From CAYPNF01 sp964411985 (GTDB lineage Bacteria; Verrucomicrobiota; Verrucomicrobiia; Limisphaerales; J093): a stretch of DNA of 20,216 nt. Location of the stretch: NCBI GenBank assembly GCA_964411985.1, contig CAYPNF010000096.1, positions 1 to 20,216 of the forward strand, read 5' to 3'. A model generated the notes under the pieces. It ran no database searches, had not been told where the DNA came from, and saw only the letters and a list, made by a program, of their open reading frames with translations. Shown here piece by piece: positions 1 to 6,970 of the stretch (its first letter is position 1; each line of letters starts with the position of its first letter). Both the position numbers and the translations under genes were made by a program.

Positions 1-917
1 CCCGGCAGCAGAAACCCAACCGCTTCCACTACGTTCCCCACCTGAAGCCCGTTCGCCGCCAAGGTCCGCACCCTCACCGCGGCGGATTCCTCCTGGAGCA
101 CGAATTCATGCGGAGTCAGCAGTGCTGTGACCATCCCGAGCACATGAACGCGATGCGCGGGGACGTTCGTTCCCGAGAACCTTCGCAGCTTTTCGAGCGA
201 CAGAATTGGGGTGAGGAACGGATCGCCGGCAGCAGGGCTGAGCAGGCGAACGTTGGAGGGATCCGAAACAAAGAGCTTGAGACTGACGATCCCCTTTTGG
301 TCGTCCTTGTCCACTCCCGCCACCCCCTGCATGTTGACCTTTGCGTCGATCCAACCGGAGATGAGACTCCGATCCGCAGAAGGGCTTGCCGGGAGGAAGA
401 CGCGTACCGGCCCTATGTCCGCCAGCACGTCGATCTGAAAGTGGTTTCGCCCTTCCATGTAGGCCACCTGGTGAACTACTCCAGCGACCTCCGACCACTC
501 ACAGTCGATTTGACTAGCAAAAAGGTCGGGACGCTCGATACGACGCGGGTTGGGTTTGGGTCCTGGCCCTAAAGAGCGCCAGGAGCCTTCCGAAACGACG
601 GGAAGAAAACTGCCTTTGGCAGTGCGGCCTAGGATTTCTACCCGTTCGGTGTTGGTGGGGTAGGGCCCACTGCGGAGCGCCACAAACATCCCACCGGAAG
701 CGTCCTGGACGAATAGCAATCCCCATTCCGGGTCACTATAGGTTACCGAGGCCTCGAGTCGAACGGGATAGGCCAGCGCCGCCCTTTCCTGGCCAAGGTT
801 GTGGATTTCCAGTGCGGTTGTGAGAGGGGAAACGACGGCCTCCTCGGCTCCCCACAACTCGAGTTGCAGAAGGAGGAGGAGTAACCGGATCCAGTATCCT
901 GAACGGTGCGGCTTCAT
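1..917 (-). CDS. Sensor-like exported protein with OB-like repeats, N-terminal part
   Basis: The minus-strand frame is open from an ATG at 917-915 to the left edge, giving 305 codons with no stop, so the C-terminus is outside the window. Residues 1-24 look like a signal peptide or membrane anchor: a basic start, a run of seven leucines broken by one Q, then WGAEE. Three similar beta-rich segments follow, near residues 50-103, 143-200 and 254-305. Each has a V-x-x-x-V-T/H core; the first continues into LLFVQDASGG and the third ends LQVGNVVEAVGF. This pattern is typical of the extracytoplasmic front of large verrucomicrobial sensor histidine kinases and related signalling proteins, where OB-like repeats precede a membrane helix and kinase. 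The kinase itself is not visible, so the sensor role is inference. It is transcribed divergently from the sugar kinase. No clear ribosome binding site precedes the ATG. Confidence 0.72.
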   Translation of the reverse strand, partial: MKPHRSGYWIRLLLLLLQLELWGAEEAVVSPLTTALEIHNLGQERAALAYPVRLEASVTYSDPEWGLLFVQDASGGMFVALRSGPYPTNTERVEILGRTAKGSFLPVVSEGSWRSLGPGPKPNPRRIERPDLFASQIDCEWSEVAGVVHQVAYMEGRNHFQIDVLADIGPVRVFLPASPSADRSLISGWIDAKVNMQGVAGVDKDDQKGIVSLKLFVSDPSNVRLLSPAAGDPFLTPILSLEKLRRFSGTNVPAHRVHVLGMVTALLTPHEFVLQEESAAVRVRTLAANGLQVGNVVEAVGFLLP

Positions 918-1242
918 CTAGGGACGTTGGGTGCGCGTTTCTGGAAGGCCCACGATGAGGTGCGCTTCGTCAGTATCAACTGTCCCGGATTCTGGTGTCG
1001 GCATGCTGTTTTGCAACGAGGTTGAGACCGCTTCCAGATTGCCGAGACTCTGTTCTCCGTGCAAGTCCACAGCGAAGCAAGCCGGGCCTGACAGGGAAAC
1101 CTGGCATGAGTTCCGTGCGGACTGTTTCCACGGTTTTGGGGATTTCAGTTTCATAATGACAGTCGGCGGGGGGGGGAGTAAACTGACTTCGATCCAATGC
1201 TCTGTTGGCATGGGTCATTTTACAGGCAACCGGGATAAGTCC
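918..1242. other. Divergent intergenic region with poly-G tract and doubtful small ORF
   Basis: These 325 bases separate the minus-strand sensor-like gene from the plus-strand sugar kinase and should hold both promoters, but I see no convincing -35/-10 pair. A run of nine G lies at 1168-1176. On the minus strand a 78-codon frame (1154 to 918, start MKLKSP) ends in TAG directly abutting the ATG at 917, which would allow translational coupling. It matches no family I know, its third codon positions look less GC-biased than the confirmed genes, and it has no ribosome binding site, so I do not call it a gene. The plus-strand reading frame of the kinase also stays open upstream to 931, but that stretch does not resemble the family. 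Confidence 0.5.
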
Positions 1243-2292
1243 ATGAGCAAGAAATCACCCGCTTCTCGCACTGGCCTGCTGGCCGGGGGTAACTGGATCG
1301 TTGACCAGGTGAAGCTGATTGACCGTTTTCCACAGCCTGAGCGATTCGCCAACATAGCCAGTGAATTCAAGGGAACCGGCGGTGCCCCCTACAATGTTTT
1401 GCTCAATCTGGCCAAGCTGGGCGCCCCCTTTCCACTTCAGGGAGCCGGTTTGGTGGGTAAAGACGAGTTGGGTACAGGAATTCTTGCCGATTGCGCGAAA
1501 CACAAGATCGAAACCCGCCATCTGCGCCAGACTGGAGAAGCGCCAACTTCCTTCACCGATGTCATGACGGAGATCAAAGGAGGCAGGCGCGCGTTTTTCC
1601 ATATGCGGGGTGCCAACGCCTTGTGGAATGGGGCGGACCTGAACTTCGCGAGGAGCAAAGACAAGCTATTCCATCTGGGTTATCTCCTTCTCCTGGACGA
1701 GCTGGATCGGCCCGACAAGGATCTGGGGACCAAAGCTGCCGTGCTGCTTTCGGCAGCGCAAGCCGCCGGCCTGAAGACCAGCATCGGTCTGGTGACGGAG
1801 GACAGTGATCGGTTTTCCAAGGTGGTCGCGCCCGCACTGAAGTTCACCGACTACTGTGTGGTGAATGAGTTCGAGGCGGGGAAAACGGCTGGTTTCCGGA
1901 TTCGGCAGGCGGATGGGTCGTTGGACACCGTAGCTCTTCGCCATGCTGCGGGTGCGATGCTCCAGTTAGGGGTGAAAGAGGTGGTGGTGATCCACTTTCC
2001 TGAAGGGGCCTTCGCCCGTACCCGAAAAGGGGAGGACTTTTGGCAATCGTCGGTCAACCTCCCAGATAAATACATCGTCGGATTCGCCGGGGCAGGGGAC
2101 GCTTTCTGCGCTGGGGTCCTCTACGGTTTGCATGAAACGTGGGATCTCCAGCGGTGTTTGGAAACCGCGGTTTGTGCTGCGGCCGCTTCCCTTTCCGAAG
2201 CCACTTGCACCGGAGGTATGAAACCACTCAAGGCGGTCCTGGAGTTAGGCCGCAAACACAAGTATCGTCCCCCGTTGGAGTCGGGAGTCTGA
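1243..2292 (+). CDS. PfkB-family carbohydrate kinase
   Basis: The product is a 349-residue cytoplasmic sugar kinase of the PfkB/ribokinase fold, which transfers phosphate from ATP to a sugar or nucleoside hydroxyl. Near the N-terminus GGNWIVD and then GTGGAPYNVLLNLAKLG match the substrate-binding half, with the GG signature. Near the C-terminus VGFAGAGDAFCAG (about residues 279-291) is the second PfkB signature, and Asp286 in GAGD is the expected catalytic base. The length is normal for the family. The frame is open back to 931, but the ATG at 1243 (MSKKSP) was chosen because family similarity starts just after it; ATG 1210 is an alternative. The substrate cannot be read from sequence, and no sugar operon surrounds the gene. 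It converges with efp and shares its terminator region. Confidence 0.9.
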   Translation: MSKKSPASRTGLLAGGNWIVDQVKLIDRFPQPERFANIASEFKGTGGAPYNVLLNLAKLGAPFPLQGAGLVGKDELGTGILADCAKHKIETRHLRQTGEAPTSFTDVMTEIKGGRRAFFHMRGANALWNGADLNFARSKDKLFHLGYLLLLDELDRPDKDLGTKAAVLLSAAQAAGLKTSIGLVTEDSDRFSKVVAPALKFTDYCVVNEFEAGKTAGFRIRQADGSLDTVALRHAAGAMLQLGVKEVVVIHFPEGAFARTRKGEDFWQSSVNLPDKYIVGFAGAGDAFCAGVLYGLHETWDLQRCLETAVCAAAASLSEATCTGGMKPLKAVLELGRKHKYRPPLESGV

Positions 2293-2315
2293 GCCAGCCG
2301 ATCCACCCAAATAGA

Positions 2316-2338
2316 AACGGCCGCTCAGTGCGGCCGTT
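2316..2338 (-). terminator. Hairpin terminator between kinase and efp
   Basis: A perfect 9-bp stem AACGGCCGC / GCGGCCGTT closes a 5-nt loop. It lies 24 bases after the kinase stop and 34 bases after the efp stop. On the minus strand the stem is followed by TTTCTATTTG, a reasonable U-rich tail, so it fits efp best. On the plus strand the following bases are A-rich, so termination of the kinase transcript there is less certain. It may act in both directions. Confidence 0.7.
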
Positions 2339-2371
2339 CAAAACAAAGGAGAGTGGACTTCAGGTCGGGTG

Positions 2372-2929
2372 CTAGGCGCGCTCCATGTATTTACCCGTAC
2401 GGGTATCAATCTTGAGTTTCTCGCCGGTCTTAATGAACAGCGGCGCTTGCACACTAATGCCGGTTTCGAGGAGCACCGACTTCTGCACGTTTGTAGCCGA
2501 GTCACCGCGAACCCCTTCCGGAGCATCCTTGACGGTAAGGCTGACGGAAGCGGGGAGCTCAATGGTCACGGCTTTTTCCTCTACAAAAGTGACGGTGACT
2601 TGAGTGTTCTCCACCAGGTAATTCTTGGCATCTCCCACAATCTCAGGAGTTAACGTCACCGTTTCATAATTTTCCGGATCTGAAAACACGAAATCTTCGC
2701 CATCCTTATAGCTGAACTCCATCTTGCGCGTCATCATGGGGATGACATCAACACGTTCGGTCGAGCTGAAGCGGATTTCAAAGGATTTACCGGTGCGGAT
2801 GCTCCTAAGGGTGGCCTGAACGAAGGCGCGGAGGTTGCCTGGAGTACGGTGTTGAGTCTCGAGGACCACACATACGTCGCTGTTGTAGGAGATCGCCATA
2901 CCGCGACGAAGATCATTTGCTGATGCCAT
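2372..2929 (-). CDS. efp: Elongation factor P
   Basis: EF-P binds between the ribosomal P and E sites and relieves stalling at consecutive prolines. The 185-residue length and three-domain layout are standard: a KOW-like domain (about 1-62) and two OB domains (about 63-126 and 127-185), ending with the conserved KIDTRTGKYMER stretch. The tip loop of domain I, normally PGKG with a lysine (or arginine) that receives a post-translational modification, reads TPGNLRAF (residues 29-36), so Asn32 occupies the modification position. This suggests a form not modified by the EpmAB/lysyl or EarP/rhamnosyl routes. The ATG at 2929 gives the usual start and a purine-rich AAAGAG lies about 9 bases before it. 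The gene appears monocistronic. Identification is firm; the consequence of the Asn is inference. Confidence 0.97.
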   Translation of the reverse strand: MASANDLRRGMAISYNSDVCVVLETQHRTPGNLRAFVQATLRSIRTGKSFEIRFSSTERVDVIPMMTRKMEFSYKDGEDFVFSDPENYETVTLTPEIVGDAKNYLVENTQVTVTFVEEKAVTIELPASVSLTVKDAPEGVRGDSATNVQKSVLLETGISVQAPLFIKTGEKLKIDTRTGKYMERA

Positions 2930-3040
2930 AGATAACTACTCTTTCTCGATCTGCAAGCTGTTGGTAACGAACATAGAACGCAAGAAGCACCCGTAGGATT
3001 CTCGCTAGAGCCTCATAATCCCCGTCAGGCCAACACAGTA

Positions 3041-3058
3041 CACGTTTCTTGAAACGTG
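3041..3058. promoter_or_regulatory. 18-bp palindrome upstream of efp
   Basis: CACGTTTC and GAAACGTG form a perfect 8-bp inverted repeat separated by TT. The site sits in the divergent spacer, 111 bases before the efp start and 154 before the membrane-protein start. Its symmetry and place suit a dimeric repressor or activator site. It has no T tract and its loop is only 2 nt, so a terminator is unlikely. No regulator is identified. Confidence 0.35.
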
Positions 3059-3212
3059 AGGCCGCGACACCAACGTTCGCGATTCGATTGCTCAATTGCC
3101 GCCCAGCGCCTGCGCAGCGGGGCGGGAACGGGGAAGATAGCCAACTTCGGTTCGAATGCAAGAGCGATGTTTTGAGCTTTACAGACGGGAAAAGTGGACG
3201 ATTTTTAGCCTG

Positions 3213-4412
3213 ATGCAGTCGAAAAGGTTCCTTTTAGGTTGGGCCAGCCTGGTGCTGGTGGTGGCGCTGTGGCTGGGGCCTCTTGCGCAGGCAGCTGATT
3301 CTCCAAAGATGGCGGGCCCAAAATCGGGGGGTCCGACGCCGGGCTTGGAATTGGCGCAGACGGTCTCGATGATCACGGGCGTGGCGATCTCTCCCTTGCT
3401 GGGTGTTGGCGCGGTGGGGGCCTGGAAGTACTTTGGCACCCGGGGCGAGGCTCGAGCGCGTCTCCCTTGGTTTAGCCAGCCTTGGTTCTGGCTTCCTGCG
3501 CTCCTTCTGGTTGGCTTCTGCTTTGCCAAGGACGTTGCTGGCCCGGTGTTTCCCACGGCGTTGAAGAAGCCGATGGATGTTGCGGAGATGGTGGAGAACA
3601 AGGTGAGCGGGCTCGTGGCAGCGGGTGCCTTTGTTCCGGTGGCAGCCTCGATATTTGGTCTTCTAGGCAAGAACGAGGCGATGGGACTGAGCGAGGCCGG
3701 CTTCGCGGCGATCAACCTCGCCCCTCTTTGGAATACCCTGATGGTTCCTTTTGCGGTGGTTGCCTTTGCCATCGTCTGGATCGTGGGACACGCGATCAAC
3801 GTGCTCATCATCATCAGCCCCTTTGCGACGGTGGACGCGGCTCTCAAAGGGATTCGGTTGGCTTTGCTGGGCACGGTTGTGGGGACCTCCTTTGCCAACC
3901 CCTACGTCGGTGCTGCCTGGGCTGCCGTGATCATCCTGCTTTGCTCCTTCGTTGCCGGATGGGCTTTCCGTCTCACGGTGTTTGGCTCGGTATTTGCCTG
4001 GGATTTCTTTACTTTCGGGCGTACCCGGTTCGAGCCTCGGGAGGAGGGTGATCTGGCATTCACGGCCAGGGAGATGCAGGGCGTGCCGATTCGTACGCTG
4101 GGCCGGGTGACCAAGGGAGAAGGAGGCCAATTGACTTTCACCTATCGCCCCTGGCTGGTGTTGCCCCCCCGCAGCGTATCCCTTGAGTTCAATCGACCTG
4201 CCATCGGACATGGTTTTCTCCACCCTGAGCTGGTTTCATTTGAGGAAGGCGACACCACTTCCCTGCTCGATTGGCCGCCTCGTTGCCGCACCCATGAGGA
4301 GACCCTGGCTCGCATCTACACTTCTGGGATCGTCGTCGACGTTGGGATGATGGCTCTCTGGGGGGCCATCAAATCCCTCTTCGGTTTTGGCCCGGCACGG
4401 GCCGCCGGGTAG
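3213..4412 (+). CDS. Multi-pass membrane protein, unknown function
   Basis: I do not recognise this 399-residue protein. Residues 1-28 form a signal-peptide-like segment ending LAQAADS. Hydrophobic segments follow at roughly 48-70, 89-106, 132-152, 172-200 and 214-262; the last is long enough for two helices. A soluble tail from about 268 to 399 is rich in charged and aromatic residues, with a beta-like stretch around LTFTYRPWLVLPP, and a short hydrophobic piece near 372-391. The region between helices contains several Gly/Ala-rich turns but no catalytic or transport motif I can name. The frame is open from 3156 upstream, but the ATG at 3213 gives a clean signal sequence and was preferred. 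It stands alone, 78 bases before the glycosidase gene, and could share its transcript. Confidence 0.85.
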   Translation: MQSKRFLLGWASLVLVVALWLGPLAQAADSPKMAGPKSGGPTPGLELAQTVSMITGVAISPLLGVGAVGAWKYFGTRGEARARLPWFSQPWFWLPALLLVGFCFAKDVAGPVFPTALKKPMDVAEMVENKVSGLVAAGAFVPVAASIFGLLGKNEAMGLSEAGFAAINLAPLWNTLMVPFAVVAFAIVWIVGHAINVLIIISPFATVDAALKGIRLALLGTVVGTSFANPYVGAAWAAVIILLCSFVAGWAFRLTVFGSVFAWDFFTFGRTRFEPREEGDLAFTAREMQGVPIRTLGRVTKGEGGQLTFTYRPWLVLPPRSVSLEFNRPAIGHGFLHPELVSFEEGDTTSLLDWPPRCRTHEETLARIYTSGIVVDVGMMALWGAIKSLFGFGPARAAG

Positions 4413-4490
4413 TCGGATGGGTGACCCAGGAGGGTAAGTTTCCTACCAAAGAATGATGGTTCTCTTCTAGCTGAAGGTCGTATCCGGCTT

Positions 4491-5984
4491 ATGCTGGGGA
4501 CCATGAGTTCCTTGCATCAGTCTGCAAACGACCCGGTCAGGTGGCGCGGAATTGGGGCTGCCCTTCTCGCTTCGGTTTTCCTCTGCGTGTCCGCTACCGT
4601 CGGCGAGCAAGCAAAACTCCCCAAACTGAAGGTCAGCGAGAATCATCGTTTTCTGGTGTACGAAGATGGCAGGCCTTTCTTCTGGCTGGGCGATACCGCA
4701 TGGGAGCTCTTTCATCGGCTGAAACGCGATGAGGTCGATCGTTACCTCGAGAGCCGGGCTCGCCTTGGATACACCGTCATTCAGACGGTTGCCTTGGCGG
4801 AATTGGATGGGTTAAACGATCCCAATCCGTATGGACACCGGCCGTTAGTCAATCTGGACCCGCTCCAGCCCGACGTGACGGAGGGCCCTAACAACGATTA
4901 CTGGGACCAGGTGGACTACGTGGTCAACAAGGCCAACTCCCTTGGCATCTATATCGGCTTTCTCCCCACCTGGGGTGACAAATGGAACAAGGCTTGGGGG
5001 AATGGTCCAGTCGTCTTCAACCCGGAGAACGCGGCCGCCTATGGGGAATGGCTGGGCCGCCGCTATCGTGACCAAGGCCTGGTCTGGATCTTGGGGGGCG
5101 ATCGGTCCGTTGAAAATGACACCCATCGCGACATCACCCGGGCCATGGCGGCGGGCCTGAAGAAAGGGGATGGTGGTAATCATCTGATGACGTTTCATCC
5201 CACGGGAGGGCAGGGGAGCTCCACCTGGTTCCACAGCGACGCTTGGCTGGACGTGAACATGCGTCAGAACGGCCACACCGCGGAATTTACCGGCCGATAC
5301 GACCAGACCAAGGTGGATTACGATCGTAACCCGGTGAAGCCCGTGCTTGATGGGGAGCCCATCTACGAAGATCACCCCGTCTCCTTCAACGCCAAGAACT
5401 TTGGCCATTCCATTGCCGCCGATGTCCGGCGCCCCCTGTATTGGGACCTCTTCACCGGAGCCTTTGGGCATACGTATGGACACCACTCTGTGTGGCAGAT
5501 GTGGGCTCCCGGGCGCAACCCGGTGAACAACCCGCTGATGCCTTGGTTTGAAGCCATTCATCAGCCCGGCGCGGCCCAGATGCAATATGGACGATGGCTC
5601 ATGGAATCCCGCCCTTTCCTCTCAAGGATCCCTGATGACTCGGTCATCGTGGACTCGGATGTAAAGACTTCGGTTCCTGGGGCGGGCAAGTATCGACTGG
5701 TGGCCACGCGTGACAGTCAAGGTTCCTACGCCATGGTCTATGTTCCCGTCGGCCGCAAATTTCAGGTGCGTCTGGACAAACTCACTGGGGACAAGGTAGT
5801 TGCCTGGTGGTTCAACCCTCGCGACGGATCTGCCACCAGAATCGGGATCTTCCCCAAGGCTGGTCAGCATGAATTTGTGACTCCCACTCCTGGCGAGGCA
5901 TTGGACTGGGTGCTGGTCCTGGACGACGCAGCTAAGAAGTTTCCCGCGCCCGGATCGGTTAGGAAAGTGTCAAAGAGAAAGTAG
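4491..5984 (+). CDS. Secreted GH140-like (apiosidase-type, DUF4038) glycosidase
   Basis: This is a 497-residue exported enzyme of the DUF4038 / apiosidase-like group, a TIM-barrel family whose characterised members cleave apiose from the pectin rhamnogalacturonan II. A signal peptide spans about residues 18-38. The barrel opens with the diagnostic FFWLGDTAWELFHRL (63-77), and continues with YWDQVDYVV and GIYIGFLPTWGDKW. Two acidic residues sit where catalytic residues are expected: Asp204 in WILGGDRS and Glu289 in LDGEPIYE. The last 110 or so residues form a beta-sandwich resembling the putative collagen-binding domain often fused to this family (AWWFNPRDG, then VLVLDD). The start is uncertain: ATG 4491 and ATG 4503 are in frame and neither has a good ribosome binding site. 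The stop is 11 bases before the pseudopilin gene, suggesting one operon. Substrate is inferred from family only. Confidence 0.88.
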   Translation: MLGTMSSLHQSANDPVRWRGIGAALLASVFLCVSATVGEQAKLPKLKVSENHRFLVYEDGRPFFWLGDTAWELFHRLKRDEVDRYLESRARLGYTVIQTVALAELDGLNDPNPYGHRPLVNLDPLQPDVTEGPNNDYWDQVDYVVNKANSLGIYIGFLPTWGDKWNKAWGNGPVVFNPENAAAYGEWLGRRYRDQGLVWILGGDRSVENDTHRDITRAMAAGLKKGDGGNHLMTFHPTGGQGSSTWFHSDAWLDVNMRQNGHTAEFTGRYDQTKVDYDRNPVKPVLDGEPIYEDHPVSFNAKNFGHSIAADVRRPLYWDLFTGAFGHTYGHHSVWQMWAPGRNPVNNPLMPWFEAIHQPGAAQMQYGRWLMESRPFLSRIPDDSVIVDSDVKTSVPGAGKYRLVATRDSQGSYAMVYVPVGRKFQVRLDKLTGDKVVAWWFNPRDGSATRIGIFPKAGQHEFVTPTPGEALDWVLVLDDAAKKFPAPGSVRKVSKRK

Positions 5985-5995
5985 ACAACGAGCCT

Positions 5996-6865
5996 ATGCA
6001 AAACTTCGCAGGTGGTCACCGTTGTGCAGCAGCCAGGTGTGCGCCTGCAACCTCACACAAATCGCCCCGTGCTGCGTTCACTCTGATTGAGTTGCTCGTG
6101 GTCATCGCCATCATCGCGATCCTGGCCGGCATGCTTTTGCCCGCGCTCTCCAAGGCCAAGAGCAAAGCACATGGGATCGCGTGCATGAACAACAACCGCC
6201 AACTGTCCCTGGCATGGCAGATGTACGCCTTGGATCACGACGATCTGGCTTTGGGGCCCTTGTCCGGACCCGGCAAGCCGAGTTGGTGTGACGGGGCCTG
6301 GGATCAGGCTCAGCCAGGAACCAGCGTTGGCACCATTACCAACAGTCCCACCTGGAAATACGTGAATTCTCTGGCCTCCTTTCGATGCCCTGCTGATTCC
6401 AGCAAACTCAAGGTGGGCGCGAAATTGCTCCCGCGGGTGATCAGTTACTCAGCGAACGCCTTCCTGGGCCCCGCCAGCGGTTTTGTGAACGGTGCCACCC
6501 GCTACAAGTCGGTACAGAAGCTTTCGGACCTCACGGGGCCGGGGCCGACCGATGTGTTCGTGCTGATTGACGAGCACGAAAACAGTATCAATGACGCCCA
6601 TTTCTTTCCCACCGACAACTTCAACTCCTATACGAAGCAACCTTGGCTCGACGCTCCCTCGGGTCGGCATGGGAACGCTGCGGGGCTTAGTTTTGCCGAC
6701 GGCCATTCTGAGGTGAAACGATGGCGAACCGGTGGCTTGTCGAAGACTCAACGCGGTTCGGATGGCGGAACGCCGCGCCCCTATCCCAGCGTCACTTTCA
6801 TTGGCAACATGGAACAGGCCGACTTCGTTTGGATGACCAACCACGTGGCTCCGTTCCGGAATTGA
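5996..6865 (+). CDS. Pseudopilin with prepilin cleavage site and H-X9-DG motif
   Basis: The 289-residue protein has a type IV prepilin/type II secretion N-terminus: a basic leader, then FTLIELLVVIAI, with cleavage predicted between Ala27 and Phe28 and the conserved Glu at mature position 5 (Glu32). Ala rather than Gly before the cleavage point is less usual but tolerated. After the hydrophobic helix (about 28-50) comes a globular part with CMNNNRQL and FRCPAD, and then the prepilin processing-associated H-X9-DG motif (His225, Asp235-Gly236). Verrucomicrobia and Planctomycetes carry many such proteins, commonly of unknown role, presumably assembled into or secreted by a pseudopilus. It begins 11 bases after the glycosidase stop and is probably co-transcribed, so it may help export or display that enzyme; this link is inference. 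Confidence 0.92.
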   Translation: MQNFAGGHRCAAARCAPATSHKSPRAAFTLIELLVVIAIIAILAGMLLPALSKAKSKAHGIACMNNNRQLSLAWQMYALDHDDLALGPLSGPGKPSWCDGAWDQAQPGTSVGTITNSPTWKYVNSLASFRCPADSSKLKVGAKLLPRVISYSANAFLGPASGFVNGATRYKSVQKLSDLTGPGPTDVFVLIDEHENSINDAHFFPTDNFNSYTKQPWLDAPSGRHGNAAGLSFADGHSEVKRWRTGGLSKTQRGSDGGTPRPYPSVTFIGNMEQADFVWMTNHVAPFRN

Positions 6866-6887
6866 ATTTGCCTGCTACAGCGCATAC

Positions 6888-6906
6888 GCATGCCCCGTAG
6901 GCATGC
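6888..6906. terminator. Small hairpin after pseudopilin gene
   Basis: GCATGCC and GGCATGC pair as a 7-bp stem with a 5-nt loop, 22 bases after the pseudopilin stop. No U-rich tail follows on either strand, so it may only be the first half of a two-hairpin terminator with the larger stem at 6914-6952. Confidence 0.35.
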
Positions 6907-6913
6907 TCTCCAC

Positions 6914-6952
6914 GGTTGTGGGGCTGGTTCGGGTACAACCAGTCCCACAGCC
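6914..6952. terminator. 16-bp-stem hairpin in convergent spacer
   Basis: The arms at 6914-6929 and 6937-6952 pair over 16 bp with two G-T wobbles and a 7-nt loop (CGGGTAC). The hairpin lies between the pseudopilin gene (ends 6865) and hypE (ends 6971), 18 bases from the hypE stop, as expected for a shared transcript end. Neither side has a T tract, so it may be an RNA-stabilising or Rho-dependent end instead of a classical intrinsic terminator. Confidence 0.5.
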
Positions 6953-6970
6953 CGGAGGGGCGCGCAAGGG

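Noticed and set aside
918..1154. Small minus-strand gene abutting the sensor start (TAG next to ATG)
   Set aside because: No family resemblance, weak codon bias and no ribosome binding site; kept only as a note under the intergenic entry.
3138..3164. tRNA-like T-loop (GGTTCGAATGC)
   Set aside because: The flanking bases do not form a T stem and no acceptor, D or anticodon arms can be built around it.
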